A stretch of 64,000 nt of DNA, from the NCBI GenBank assembly GCA_963777325.1, contig CAVZQE010000022.1, positions 806,001 through 870,000 on the forward strand, written 5' to 3'. Positions within the stretch are counted from its first letter, which is position 1. Each line of letters begins with the position of its first letter. Shown here one piece after another: positions 39,963 through 49,163 of this stretch. The notes under the pieces are model-generated. The model saw only the letters and a program-made list of their open reading frames with translations. It did no database searches and had not been told where the DNA came from. The position numbers and the translations under genes are program-made. This stretch comes from JAFAXA01 sp963777325. GTDB lineage: Bacteria > Pseudomonadota > Alphaproteobacteria > Acetobacterales > Acetobacteraceae.

Positions 39963-40241
39963 GTGGCCAACGAAAAATCGCAAAATGTTCAGGATGTCTT
40001 TCTGAACCATGTGCGAAAGAACAAGACCCCGGTGACCGTGTTCCTGGTCAACGGCGTGAAACTTCAGGGCATTATTACGTGGTTCGACAATTTCTCGGTT
40101 CTCCTGCGCCGTGACGGGCATACTCAGCTCGTCTACAAACATGCCATCAGCACCGTGATGCCGGGCGCCCCGATCCAGCTGTTCGACCCCGCCAAGATCG
40201 AGAGTGCGGCGGCGTCGCGGGAGACCGCTTCTGCCAGCTGA
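39963..40241 (+). CDS. hfq: RNA chaperone Hfq
   Basis: A 92-residue Sm-like hexamer former that pairs small RNAs with mRNAs. ANEKSQNVQDVFLN, KTPVTVFLVNGVKLQGIITWFDNF and LVYKHAISTVMP are the Sm1 and Sm2 signatures. I choose GTG at 39963, which gives the standard Hfq start and has AAGGA about eight bases ahead; an ATG at 39936 would add nine residues (MNENKKDLA) and overlap the HAD stop. The hflX frame opens within its last 38 bases. Confidence 0.95.
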   Translation: MANEKSQNVQDVFLNHVRKNKTPVTVFLVNGVKLQGIITWFDNFSVLLRRDGHTQLVYKHAISTVMPGAPIQLFDPAKIESAAASRETASAS

Positions 40242-41610
40242 GCCTGACGAGGTCCGCGGCGCGCAAGCCGCGAACGATACAGCTCCCGGTCCGACCCGCT
40301 CTGGCCTTGCGACCGGGAGCCTCACGCGTTGCGCCGTCGTCCTTCCGTGGGACCGGTCCGAGCGGCAGGGAAACGACGGGGCGGAGCAGGGACGGAGCGA
40401 CCCCGGCCGGGCGGCCGAGGCGCGGCTGTCCGAAGCCGTGGGCCTCGCCGCTTCGATCGGCCTCGTCGTCGTGCATTCGGCGATTCTGCCGCTGCGCGCG
40501 CGCCGCCCGTCCACCCTGCTGGGCGAGGGCCAACTCGCTTCCCAGCGCGCCGCGATCGAGGCGCAGCGGGTCGAGGTCGTGATCATCGATTCGGCGCTGA
40601 CGCCGGTGCAGCAGCGCAATCTGGAGCGGGCCTGGGACTGCAAGGTCATCGATCGCACGGGCCTCATCCTCGATATCTTCGGCGAGAGGGCTGCGACGCG
40701 GGAAGGTTCGCTGCAGGTCGAGCTGGCCCACCTGGAATATCAGCGCTCGCGCCTGGTCCGGTCCTGGACCCATCTCGAACGCCAGCGCGGCGGGTTCGGC
40801 TTTCTCGGCGGCCCGGGCGAGACCCAGATCGAGGCCGATCGCCGGCTGATCGGAGACCGCATCGTCCGGCTCAAGAAGGAGCTGGAGCAGGTCCGCCGCA
40901 CGCGCGGCCTGCATCGCTCCGCGCGCCGGCGGGTGCCGTTTCCCGTGGTCGCGCTGGTCGGCTACACCAACGCCGGCAAATCCACTTTATTCAACGCCCT
41001 GACCGGCGCGCATGTGGCGGCGCGCGACCAGCTGTTCGCAACTCTCGATCCGACCATGCGCGGTCTGCGGCTGCCCTCCGGGCGGCGGGCGATCCTGTCC
41101 GATACGGTCGGGTTCATCAGCGATCTGCCGACCGAACTCGTCGCCGCCTTCCGCGCGACGCTCGAGGAGGTCGCCGAGGCGGACGTGATCCTGCACGTGC
41201 GCGACGCCGCGCATCCGGACAGCGCGGCGCAGCGGGCGGACGTCATCGCCGTGCTCGACGGCATGGCCAGGGACGGCACGCTCGACGCCGGCTGGCCCGC
41301 GCACACGATCGAGGTGCTGAACAAGGCGGACCTGCTGGGCGGCCCGGAGGCCGTGCAGCTCCGGCCGGGCGCTGTCGCCGTCTCTGCGATCACCCATGAC
41401 GGCCTGCCCCGCTTGCTCGCCGCGATCGACGCGCGGATCGCGGCCGGGATGGAAACGGCGGAATACGACCTGCGGCCGGAGGATGGTGCGTCTCTGGCCT
41501 GGCTCTATCAGCATGGCGAGGTCGTGACGCGCGCGGACGGGGACGAGGCGATCCACGTCACCGTGCGCCTGCTCCCGTCCGACCGCGCCCGCTTCGAGCG
41601 GCGCGCATGA
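40204..41610 (+). CDS. hflX: GTPase HflX
   Basis: A 468-residue GTPase that splits stalled ribosomes under stress. The HflX N-terminal domain (RPSTLLGEGQLAS, GGFGFLGGPGETQIEADRR) precedes the G domain with P-loop GYTNAGKST, DTVGFI and NKAD. GTG at 40204 is the first start in frame and lies inside hfq; its first 35 or so residues are not conserved, so the true start is uncertain. The hfq-hflX order is widely conserved. Confidence 0.94.
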   Translation: MRRRRGRPLLPAEPDEVRGAQAANDTAPGPTRSGLATGSLTRCAVVLPWDRSERQGNDGAEQGRSDPGRAAEARLSEAVGLAASIGLVVVHSAILPLRARRPSTLLGEGQLASQRAAIEAQRVEVVIIDSALTPVQQRNLERAWDCKVIDRTGLILDIFGERAATREGSLQVELAHLEYQRSRLVRSWTHLERQRGGFGFLGGPGETQIEADRRLIGDRIVRLKKELEQVRRTRGLHRSARRRVPFPVVALVGYTNAGKSTLFNALTGAHVAARDQLFATLDPTMRGLRLPSGRRAILSDTVGFISDLPTELVAAFRATLEEVAEADVILHVRDAAHPDSAAQRADVIAVLDGMARDGTLDAGWPAHTIEVLNKADLLGGPEAVQLRPGAVAVSAITHDGLPRLLAAIDARIAAGMETAEYDLRPEDGASLAWLYQHGEVVTRADGDEAIHVTVRLLPSDRARFERRA

Positions 41611-42434
41611 TCTTCACGCTCGGCGACCTCGGCGCCGTCCAGGAGGTGCTGCGGGAAGCGGCGCGGACCGAGGTGATGCCGCGCTTCCGCAATCTCGGGA
41701 GCGACGCCATCCGGACCAAGACCGGGCCGCTCGATCTCGTGACGGAGGCCGACGAGGCGGCCGAGGCGGCGATCGGGGCGGGGCTGCGGTCGCGGTTTCC
41801 CGGCTGCCTCGTCGTCGGGGAGGAAGCGGCGTCCGCCGATCCGGGGCTTCTCACGTCGCTGTCCGGGGCCGATCTCTCCTTTGTCGTGGACCCGATCGAC
41901 GGGACCGCCAATTTCGCGTCCGGGCTGCCTCTGTTCGGGGTCATGGCCGCGGCCCTGATCCGTGGGGATGTTGTCGCGGCTGCGATCCTGGACCCCGTCT
42001 GCGACGATACGGCGCTCGCCCTGCGCGGCGAGGGGGCGTGGACCGAGAGCGCCGCCGGTAGCAGGACGGATCTGCGCGTCGCGGCCGCCGCGCCGCTCTC
42101 GGCGATGACTGGCACGGTGTCCTGGCGGTTTCTTCCCGAGCCCGCGCGTCACACCGCTTGCCGCAACCTGCCCCGCCTCGCGGCGACATGGGACTATCGC
42201 TGCGCCGCCCACAGCTACCGGCTGATCGCGGGCGGCTCGGCGCATTTCGTGTTCTTCAACCGCCTGCTGCCCTGGGACCACGCGCCCGGCTGGCTGCTGC
42301 ACCGGGAGGCGGGCGGCTACTCGGCCCGGTTCGACGGCTCGGCTTACGATCCAGGCCAGACGACCGGTGGCCTGATCTGCGTGCCGGACGAAGAGAGCTG
42401 GCGCCTCATCCGCGACGCGCTGCTCGGCTCATAG
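41607..42434 (+). CDS. Inositol monophosphatase family protein
   Basis: A 275-residue metal-dependent phosphatase. The three metal-site motifs are VVGEEAAS, DPIDGTANFASG and the late WDHAPGWLL. The family includes inositol-1-phosphatase, HisN and CysQ-type enzymes; the sequence alone does not choose. ATGA overlap with hflX. It converges with the TauE-like gene, overlapping it by six bases. Confidence 0.92.
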   Translation: MIFTLGDLGAVQEVLREAARTEVMPRFRNLGSDAIRTKTGPLDLVTEADEAAEAAIGAGLRSRFPGCLVVGEEAASADPGLLTSLSGADLSFVVDPIDGTANFASGLPLFGVMAAALIRGDVVAAAILDPVCDDTALALRGEGAWTESAAGSRTDLRVAAAAPLSAMTGTVSWRFLPEPARHTACRNLPRLAATWDYRCAAHSYRLIAGGSAHFVFFNRLLPWDHAPGWLLHREAGGYSARFDGSAYDPGQTTGGLICVPDEESWRLIRDALLGS

Positions 42435-43217
42435 AACCAGCCGGACGCCGACGACCAGGAGCGTCAGCGCGAGCACCGGCCGTAGCACCCATTCCGGTAC
42501 CCGGAGCGCGAGATAACTGCCGATCAGGATGCCGGGGATCGATCCGATCAGGAGCGACCAGAGCAGCATCCAGTCGACCCCACCCAGCACCCAATGGCCC
42601 GCGCCAGCGCAGAGCGTCAGCGGCACGGCATGGGCGATGTCGGAGCCGACGATGCGGGCGAGTTTCATGCGCGGGTACAGAAACACCATCGCCGTCACAC
42701 CGACCGCCCCGGCGCCGACCGAGGACAGCGAGACCAGCACGCCCATCACGAACCCGGTCAGGATGGTGAGATTGCGGACATGGTGCGGCCTCAGGCGATC
42801 GATCTGGCTCGCCGCCACGCGCAGGATCTGCTTGCGCAGCATCAGCGAGGCGGCCGTGAACACGAGCGCGATGCCGAGCACCGTCGAGATCAGCATGGAA
42901 GCGTACTCGCCCCGGAGCGCGAGCTTCGAGATGACGAACAGCGTGATCGCCGTCGCCGGGATGCTGCCGAGCGCGAGCCGGCCCGTGAGCGTCCAGCTCA
43001 CCGTCTTGTTGAGGCCGTGCACGAGCGTTCCGACGGTCTTCGTCACCGCCGCGAACAGCAGGTCGGTGCCGACCGCCGTCACCGGGTGGATGCCGAACAG
43101 CAGGATGAGAAGCGGCGTCATCAGCGATCCGCCGCCGACACCGGTCTGTCCGACCAGAATGCCGACGAACAGGCCGGATAGCGAATACAGCGGATTGAGG
43201 GACGAGACGAAGCTCAT
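42429..43217 (-). CDS. TauE/SafE-like anion exporter
   Basis: A 262-residue inner-membrane protein with about eight hydrophobic segments and the family start SGLFVGILVGQTGVGGGSLMTPLLILLFGIHP, an internal GxGGGxL loop. The second half repeats the pattern with SLSSVGAGAVGVTAM. Members export sulfite or sulfonates or act as general anion permeases; no substrate clue is present nearby. Confidence 0.92.
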   Translation of the reverse strand: MSFVSSLNPLYSLSGLFVGILVGQTGVGGGSLMTPLLILLFGIHPVTAVGTDLLFAAVTKTVGTLVHGLNKTVSWTLTGRLALGSIPATAITLFVISKLALRGEYASMLISTVLGIALVFTAASLMLRKQILRVAASQIDRLRPHHVRNLTILTGFVMGVLVSLSSVGAGAVGVTAMVFLYPRMKLARIVGSDIAHAVPLTLCAGAGHWVLGGVDWMLLWSLLIGSIPGILIGSYLALRVPEWVLRPVLALTLLVVGVRLVL

Positions 43218-43298
43218 GGCTGAGATTACCCGCCTCCACGCCGCGCGGGCGGCCGCGAGACCTTCCGCAGAGTTCCGCCCCGAGTCAACACGGGCGTA

Positions 43299-44111
43299 TT
43301 AGCGGGAGAACGGCGCCCGGCGCTCCCGCCGCTTGACCTCGGCCCAGGCCTCCTCCATCGCGGCGAGCGGCGAGCCAGATAGGGAAGATCCGCCCTGTTC
43401 AATTATTTCCTCCACGGCATTGAACCGGCGCGTGAACTTCCGGTTGGCTCTCCGCAGGCACTCCTCCGGATCGAGCGCCAGCTTGCGCGCGAGATTGGCG
43501 ACGACGAACAAGAGGTCGCCCACTTCGTCGGCGAGCCGGTCCGGGTCCGCCGCCGGCAGCTCGGCCCGCAGCTCCGCCGCCTCCTCGTCGAGCTTGTCCA
43601 GCACGGCGGCGGCGTCCGGCCAGTCGAATCCGGCCCGCGCCGCGCGCGCGGTCAGCTTCATGGCGCGGGTCAGGGCGGGCAGCGGCAAGGGCACTCCCGC
43701 GAGGGTGCCGGATTGCGCGCGAACGGCGCGTTCGGCCTGCTTCTGCGCTTCCCATGCCGCCGTCTGGCGGGCGGCGTCATCGCGGGGGGCGCCGCCGAAC
43801 ACGTGCGGATGACGGCGCACCATCTTGTCCGCGATGGTCCGCGCGACGGCCGCGAAGTCGAACAGCCCGGCCTCCTCGGCGATGCGGGCGTGATAGACGA
43901 CCTGGAGCAGCAGGTCGCCGAGTTCGTCCGGCAAGGCCTCGAGATCCGACCGGGCGATCGCGTCCGCGACTTCGTAGGCTTCCTCGATCGTGTACGGCGC
44001 GATGGTCGCGAAGGTCTGGTCCTGGTCCCACGGGCAGCCCGTTTCGGGATCGCGCAGCTTCGCCATGACGTCGAGCAGGCGGCGCAGTTCGGCCTCTGGC
44101 TGGTCTCGCAT
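43299..44111 (-). CDS. mazG: Nucleoside triphosphate pyrophosphohydrolase MazG
   Basis: A 270-residue two-domain MazG. CPWDQDQTFATIAPYTIEEAYEVADAI and ELGDLLLQVVYHARIAEE form the first MazG fold; DEVGDLLFVVANLARKLALDPEE the second. It hydrolyses NTPs to NMPs and pyrophosphate and clears aberrant or excess nucleotides. ATG at 44111. Monocistronic. Confidence 0.95.
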   Translation of the reverse strand: MRDQPEAELRRLLDVMAKLRDPETGCPWDQDQTFATIAPYTIEEAYEVADAIARSDLEALPDELGDLLLQVVYHARIAEEAGLFDFAAVARTIADKMVRRHPHVFGGAPRDDAARQTAAWEAQKQAERAVRAQSGTLAGVPLPLPALTRAMKLTARAARAGFDWPDAAAVLDKLDEEAAELRAELPAADPDRLADEVGDLLFVVANLARKLALDPEECLRRANRKFTRRFNAVEEIIEQGGSSLSGSPLAAMEEAWAEVKRRERRAPFSR

Positions 44112-44284
44112 TTCTGGGTCGTCCTGGCGTTTCGTGCGGGACGCCGAAGCTTTTCCGGATCGCCGCGCGGCGGCGGTCTCGAGAAGACTTGACTAAAGCT
44201 TCATGCCCCGGCGGGATAAGGGACGCAAACAATGACGTCCGCCAAAGCGTTTGCAATACGGCAAGTTTCGAAGGGGAGCCGCGC

Positions 44285-44869
44285 ATGGGGTCGATCCGCC
44301 GCAAGGCCGTCATCGCGCTGCTGACGGTGCTCCTGGCCTACGCCGCAACTCCCTATCTGACGCTGTATCGGCTCGCCTCGTCCATCCGCCGCGGCGACGC
44401 GGTCGCCCTCGAGTCGCTGGTCGATTGGGATCAGGTCCGGGAGGGCATCAAGGAGGACGTGTGCGACACGGTGTTCGACGAGCCGTCGCCCGGCGCCGGG
44501 ACGGCGACGAAGGACGCCGATGCGCTGCCGCCCTTCGGCTTCTCGTTCGTGCGCGGGATCGCGGGCAGCGCGATCGACGAGAACGTGACGCCGGCGGGGG
44601 TGGTGATGGCCGCCTCGCAGTTCGAGGCCGTGTCGCCCAGCGGCCGAAGCCTCGCCGCGCCGGCCGGGGGGGCTGCGTCCCAGCCACGCATCGTCTGGGC
44701 GTTCTTCGCCAGCCCGACCGTCTTCCACGTCGAACTGCTCCCGCCTTCCGAAGCAGGGTTCGGACGGGACCGGATTCGCATCCGGATGGATTTCGGCCTG
44801 ACCGGATGGAAGGTCACGCGCGCCTGGCTGCCCGCCTCCATGCTGACCCAAGCCCATCCGCGGACCTGA
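44285..44869 (+). CDS. DUF2939-type membrane-anchored protein
   Basis: A 194-residue protein with an N-terminal membrane anchor (AVIALLTVLLAYAATPYLTLY) and a periplasmic domain. PYLTLYRLASSIRRGDAVALESLVDWDQVREGIKED is the DUF2939 pattern of uncharacterised proteins. AAGGGGAG precedes the ATG at 44285. A quinone oxidoreductase gene follows after five bases. Confidence 0.85.
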   Translation: MGSIRRKAVIALLTVLLAYAATPYLTLYRLASSIRRGDAVALESLVDWDQVREGIKEDVCDTVFDEPSPGAGTATKDADALPPFGFSFVRGIAGSAIDENVTPAGVVMAASQFEAVSPSGRSLAAPAGGAASQPRIVWAFFASPTVFHVELLPPSEAGFGRDRIRIRMDFGLTGWKVTRAWLPASMLTQAHPRT

Positions 44870-44874
44870 CCGCC

Positions 44875-45876
44875 ATGTCGGACGGCGAAATGCGATACGT
44901 GGCCGTCTCCGGCGGCGGCGGGCCGGAGGTCATGCACCTCGCGCGCGGGCCGAAGCCCGAGCCGCAAGCGGGGGAGCTTCTGATCCGAGTCATGGCGGCT
45001 GGCGTCAACCGGCCGGACGTCCAGCAGCGGAAGGGTCTCTATCCGCCGCCACCCGGCGCCAGCCCGGTGCTGGGGCTGGAGGTGGCGGGCGAGGTCGCGG
45101 CAGCCGGGCCGGAGGCGACGGGCTTCGAGGTGGGCGACCGCGTCTGCGCCCTCGTGAATGGCGGCGGCTACGCGGAATTCTGCACCGCGCCTGATGTGCA
45201 ATGCCTGCCCTGGCCGAGCGGCTACGACGCCATCCGGGCTGCGGCGCTGCCGGAGACGTATTTCACGGTCTGGGCCAATCTGTTCGGCCTTGGCCGGCTG
45301 CGCGCGGGCGAAATCGCGCTCGTGCATGGCGGCACGGGGGGCATCGGCCTGACCGCGATCCAGCTCGCCCGCGCGTTCGGCGCCCGCGTGTTCGCGACCG
45401 CCGGTTCGGCCGAGAAGTGCGAAGCCTGCCGCCGGTATGGCGCCGAGCAGGCGATCAACTATCGCGAGGAGGATTTCCTGGAATCGGTCCGGCGGTTCAC
45501 GGACAAGCGGGGCGTCGATGTCGTGCTCGACATGGTCGGCGCGCCGTACACGTCGCGCAACCTGCGCGCGCTCGCGAAGGACGGCCGCCTGGTGCAGATC
45601 GCGTTCATGCAGGGCTCGAAGGCGGACGGTCTCGACCTGATGCCGATCATGCTGAAGCGGCTCACCGTCACGGGGTCGACCATGCGGCCGCGCACCACTG
45701 AAGAGAAGGGCGCGATCGCGCGCGCGCTGCGCGAGAAGGTCTGGCCGGCGCTGGACCAGGGGCGATGCGGGCCGGTGATATACGCGGTGTTCCCGCTCGC
45801 CGATGCGGCGAAAGCCCATTCGCTGATGGAGAGCAGCGACCACATCGGCAAGATTGTTCTGACAGTCCCGGATTGA
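44875..45876 (+). CDS. NAD(P)H quinone oxidoreductase, PIG3-like MDR
   Basis: A 333-residue zinc-free medium-chain reductase. ILIRV-type start, GLYPPPPGASPVLGLEVAGEV, the cofactor motif HGGTGGIGLTAIQLAR, and SSDHIGKIVL at the end match the PIG3/QOR branch. It reduces quinones with NADPH. In-frame ATG at 44890 is an alternative start. Followed by an alpha/beta hydrolase after four bases. Confidence 0.9.
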   Translation: MSDGEMRYVAVSGGGGPEVMHLARGPKPEPQAGELLIRVMAAGVNRPDVQQRKGLYPPPPGASPVLGLEVAGEVAAAGPEATGFEVGDRVCALVNGGGYAEFCTAPDVQCLPWPSGYDAIRAAALPETYFTVWANLFGLGRLRAGEIALVHGGTGGIGLTAIQLARAFGARVFATAGSAEKCEACRRYGAEQAINYREEDFLESVRRFTDKRGVDVVLDMVGAPYTSRNLRALAKDGRLVQIAFMQGSKADGLDLMPIMLKRLTVTGSTMRPRTTEEKGAIARALREKVWPALDQGRCGPVIYAVFPLADAAKAHSLMESSDHIGKIVLTVPD

Positions 45877-45880
45877 CCGG

Positions 45881-46657
45881 ATGATCCTGCGCGCGACGGA
45901 GGCGGGCGAGGGTGGGCGACCGGTCGTGCTGCTGCACGGATTGTTCGGGGCGGCGCAGAATTTCGGCGCGATCCAGCGGCGGCTCGCCGCGAGCGCCCGG
46001 GTGATCGCGCTCGATCTCCGCAATCACGGCGACAGTCCGCACGCGCCGTCCATGTCGTACGCCGAGATGGCGGCCGACGTGCTGGAGACGCTGCGTGCAA
46101 CGCGGGCGCTCCCCTGCCGGCTGCTCGGGCACTCCATGGGGGGCAAGGTCGCGATGCGGGCCGCGCTTGCGTTGCCCGACGCCGTTGAACGATTGCTGGT
46201 CGCCGACATCGCGCCGGTCGCGTACGGCCCGGGGTTCCGTGACTTCGCCGCGGCCATGCAGGCGCTCCCGCTCGGCCCCGATCTCACGCGCGCGGCCGCG
46301 AGCGCGGCGTTGGCGGGTACGGTCCCCGATCCGGCGATCCGGTCGTTCCTGCTGCAGAACCTGCGCTTCGGCGCGCATCCGGCCTGGCGCATCGGCCTGG
46401 ACGAGATCGCGGCGGCGCTGCCCGGCATCGAAGGCTGGGAACCGCCCACCGATGTTACCTACGATGGCCCCACGCTGTTCGTGGCCGGCGCGCGCTCCGA
46501 CTACATCCGCGCTGAGCACCGGCCTGCGATTCGGGCGCTGTTTCCGCGCGCCCAGCTCCTGGCCCTGAAGGATGCGGGTCACTGGCTGCACGCCGACAAC
46601 CCCGAGGGGTTCCTCGGGGTCGTTTCGGCGTTCTTCGGCGTGGGCCGGACGCGCTAG
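45881..46657 (+). CDS. Alpha/beta hydrolase (YbfF-like esterase)
   Basis: A 258-residue alpha/beta-fold hydrolase. VVLLHGLFGAAQNF carries the oxyanion loop, LLGHSMGGKVAM the nucleophile Ser, and DAGHWLHADNPEGF the catalytic His. DLRNHGDSPH is the typical YbfF block. Acts in the cytoplasm on an acyl ester or thioester; substrate unknown. Converges with the repeat protein, overlapping it by four bases. Confidence 0.9.
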   Translation: MILRATEAGEGGRPVVLLHGLFGAAQNFGAIQRRLAASARVIALDLRNHGDSPHAPSMSYAEMAADVLETLRATRALPCRLLGHSMGGKVAMRAALALPDAVERLLVADIAPVAYGPGFRDFAAAMQALPLGPDLTRAAASAALAGTVPDPAIRSFLLQNLRFGAHPAWRIGLDEIAAALPGIEGWEPPTDVTYDGPTLFVAGARSDYIRAEHRPAIRALFPRAQLLALKDAGHWLHADNPEGFLGVVSAFFGVGRTR

Positions 46658-47244
46658 CGGGCGCTGGCCTTGCCGTTCTGGTCGACGCTCACGTTGACCG
46701 TGCGGCCGCCCTTGGAGCACTGGCCGGTCCAGCTGCCCCCTTCGGTCTCGCTCAGCGACGAGAGATTGCTGCAGCCGAACTGCATCAGCGCCGCCCGGGC
46801 ATGGCCCTCGGTCATCGAGTTCGCGACGCCAGTCGAAACCTTGCCCTGCGGATCGACCGAGACGAACTGCGTCGTGCCGCCCTTGCTGCAGCTGCCATGC
46901 CAGGAGCCGCTGGCGCCCCGGCTCAGGGTGGACAAGTTGCTGCAGCCATATTGCATCAGCGCCGCGCGCGCATGCGCCTCGGTGATGCTGTCCGCGCCCG
47001 ACGCCGGACCGACCGTGCCGTCCGGCTTGACCATGACGTCGATCGTGCGGCCGCCCTTGCTGCACTGGCCATACCAGCCGTTCTTGCCACGGCTCAGCTG
47101 GGAGACGTTGTTGCAGCCGTAGTCCATCATCGCCGACCGTGCGTGGCCCTCGTTGAGCGCATTGGGCGCGGTTGCGCTCTGGGCCCAGGCCGCGCCTGCG
47201 CCGAAGGTTCCGATCAGCGCCGCGAGCGCAACCGTCGTCTTCAT
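46654..47244 (-). CDS. Secreted protein of three Cys-bearing repeats
   Basis: A 196-residue exported protein, unknown family. The signal peptide (MKTTVALAALIGTFGAGAAWA) is followed by three tandem units of about 56 residues. Each runs EGHARAALMQYGCSNLS, then LS, a W-x-G-x-CSKGGRT block and a V-x-V-D-x-x-GK strand. Each unit has two Cys, which likely pair. The units are very alike, so recent internal duplication is likely. A strong ribosome site (GAGGAG) precedes the ATG at 47244. The unit recalls small PepSY-type periplasmic domains, but I cannot confirm that. Confidence 0.8.
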   Translation of the reverse strand: MKTTVALAALIGTFGAGAAWAQSATAPNALNEGHARSAMMDYGCNNVSQLSRGKNGWYGQCSKGGRTIDVMVKPDGTVGPASGADSITEAHARAALMQYGCSNLSTLSRGASGSWHGSCSKGGTTQFVSVDPQGKVSTGVANSMTEGHARAALMQFGCSNLSSLSETEGGSWTGQCSKGGRTVNVSVDQNGKASAR

Positions 47245-47350
47245 AACTTTCTCCTCAAGCTTGTTCACGTCGGTCGTGAGTTTCCGCAGTTTCGGCAACC
47301 GGGCAAGGCGCACGGGCGGCACGCGCGGGAAAAATCGCAATGTCCGGCCG

Positions 47351-48016
47351 TTACGCGCGCGATTGCGGCTGCCGGACGCGCTTGCCCTCGTCCGAGGCGC
47401 GCCAGAGATACCATGCGGCCGTGCTGCGGAACGGCGCCCAGGCCGTCCCGATCGCCGCGAGATCGCGGGGTTTGGGCTGAGCGTCGAGGCCGTGCAGCAG
47501 GCGGTAGCCGTCGCGCACGCCGAAATCCTCGACCGGCAGTACGTCCGGCCGCCCGAGGGTGAAGATCAGCAGCATCTCCACGGTCCATTGCCCGACCCCC
47601 CGGATCGTGGTCAGGCGCTCGATCAGCGCGGCGTCCGACAGAAGCGCCGCGCCGCGCCGGGTCGGGATCGTTCCGTCCAGGGCGCGCGCCGCGATGTCGC
47701 GAATGGCGGCGATCTTGCCGAGCGAGAACCCGCACGCGCGCAGCGCTTCGGTTTCGGTCGCGAGCACGCAGGCGGGGTCCGGAAACGCCGCGGCGGGAAA
47801 GAGGGACAGGAAGCGCCCGAGGATCGCCTCGGCCGCGCGGCCGTGCAGCTGCTGATGCGCGATCGCGCGCACCAGCGCCTCGTAGGGCTCCCGCCGCCGG
47901 TCCACGACCAGCCCGCACGGTCCGATCCGGCCGATCAGCGCCCCGAAAGCCGGGTCCGCCGCGAGATGGCGCGCCGCCGCGTCGGGGTCTGTCCTGAACG
48001 CGCGCGCATGTGCCAC
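47351..48016 (-). CDS. DNA-3-methyladenine glycosylase II-like (AlkA family)
   Basis: A 221-residue HhH-GPD glycosylase that removes alkylated purines from DNA. AHQQLHGRAAEAI, the helix-hairpin-helix TIRGVGQWTVEMLLIF, and the catalytic Asp in LPVEDFGVRDGYR are clear. Start taken as GTG at 48016, behind GGGGAGAG; the frame is open further upstream but unlike the family. The next gene begins two bases away on the other strand. Confidence 0.9.
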   Translation of the reverse strand: MAHARAFRTDPDAAARHLAADPAFGALIGRIGPCGLVVDRRREPYEALVRAIAHQQLHGRAAEAILGRFLSLFPAAAFPDPACVLATETEALRACGFSLGKIAAIRDIAARALDGTIPTRRGAALLSDAALIERLTTIRGVGQWTVEMLLIFTLGRPDVLPVEDFGVRDGYRLLHGLDAQPKPRDLAAIGTAWAPFRSTAAWYLWRASDEGKRVRQPQSRA

Positions 48017-48017
48017 T

Positions 48018-48290
48018 TTGCTCTCCCCGGCTTCGATCCTATTATCCCCAAGCACGCGACCCCGGTCGCGCCAGGCGCAGGAGACGCCGACGGACCCCCG
48101 CTCCCCGAAACCGTCCGACCGGCAGACCGAGGCCAACCGCCAGACGGCGAGCCTCGCCGGACTCGCGGTTGCGCTGCTGCTGCTGGTCGCGGGCCTGTTC
48201 CTGATACGTGAGCTGCGGCAGAAGTCCATCATCGAGGACTGCCTGCTCGCCGGGCATCGCGACTGCGCCGGCCCGGTGGCGGCCCGATAA
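48018..48290 (+). CDS. Small single-pass membrane protein
   Basis: A protein of up to 90 residues with one strong membrane segment (LAGLAVALLLLVAGLFLIREL) and a short tail KSIIEDCLLAGHRDCAGPV. Tails of this LEDC...NCAP type are common on small alphaproteobacterial membrane proteins of unknown role. TTG at 48018 is the only usual start upstream of the segment; the N-terminal 45 residues look unstructured and the real start is uncertain. Confidence 0.6.
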   Translation: MLSPASILLSPSTRPRSRQAQETPTDPRSPKPSDRQTEANRQTASLAGLAVALLLLVAGLFLIRELRQKSIIEDCLLAGHRDCAGPVAAR

Positions 48291-48350
48291 GGGCACCCGC
48301 CTCGGCCGTCCCGGCTGCGCGACGCCGCCCGGCGCTGCTATGGCATCGGG

Positions 48351-49163
48351 ATGATCTTCGTTCTCTCCAAGCTGCTCTGGTCCGTGCTCACGCCGAGCGT
48401 GCTGCTGCTGATCGTGGCCGCCGCCGGCCTCCTGCTCGCCTTCCGGAGCCGGGCACGGTCGGGGCGCGTCCTGCTGTTGCTCGGCCTCGGCGGGTTCGCC
48501 GCGATCGGGCTGTTGCCGGCCGGCAATTTCGCGGCCCTGCCGCTTGAGGACCGCTTCGCCCAGCCCTCGCCGATGCCCGCGCATGTCGACGGCATCGTCG
48601 TGCTCGGCGGCGCGCTCGAGACGGCGCTGACGCAGAGCCGCGGCCTGCCGTCGCTGAACGACGCCGCCGAGCGCATGACGGCCGCGGTGATGCTGGCCCG
48701 CCGTTATCCCGGCGCCCGGCTCGCCTTCACCGGCGGCTCCGGATCCCTCACGCCGGGCGCGGTGACGGAGGCGGATGTGGCGCGGAGGCTCTGGTCCGAT
48801 TTGGGCGTCCCGGCCGCGCAAACCGTGTTCGAGGGCCTGTCGCGCAACACCTACGAGAACGCCCTGTTCCTCAAGGCGATCGTGCATCCACGGCCGGGAG
48901 AAACCTGGCTGCTCGTGACGTCGGCGTATCACATGCCGCGCGCGGTCGGCGTGTTCCGGGGCGTGGGCTGGGACGTCGTGCCCTATCCGGTCGCGTACAA
49001 GACGGCGCGAGACTGGCGGGTCTGGTCGCATCCGTCGTTCGGCGGCCATCTCGACCTGCTGGACGGCGCGGTTCACGAATACGCGGGGCTTCTCGCCTAC
49101 TGGCTGCTCGGCCGCACGAGCGCCCTGTTTCCCGCCCCGGAGGCGGAGCCTAGCCGGGGCTGA
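48351..49163 (+). CDS. YdcF/SanA-like DUF218 protein
   Basis: A 270-residue inner-membrane protein with two N-terminal membrane segments and a DUF218 domain. GIVVLGGALE, RLAFTGGSGSLTPGA, GLSRNTYENALFLK and LLVTSAYHMPRAVGVFRG are the family blocks. The family is tied to envelope biogenesis and vancomycin sensitivity (SanA, ElyC), with the exact reaction open. Its end overlaps the convergent flippase gene by 14 bases. Confidence 0.92.
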   Translation: MIFVLSKLLWSVLTPSVLLLIVAAAGLLLAFRSRARSGRVLLLLGLGGFAAIGLLPAGNFAALPLEDRFAQPSPMPAHVDGIVVLGGALETALTQSRGLPSLNDAAERMTAAVMLARRYPGARLAFTGGSGSLTPGAVTEADVARRLWSDLGVPAAQTVFEGLSRNTYENALFLKAIVHPRPGETWLLVTSAYHMPRAVGVFRGVGWDVVPYPVAYKTARDWRVWSHPSFGGHLDLLDGAVHEYAGLLAYWLLGRTSALFPAPEAEPSRG

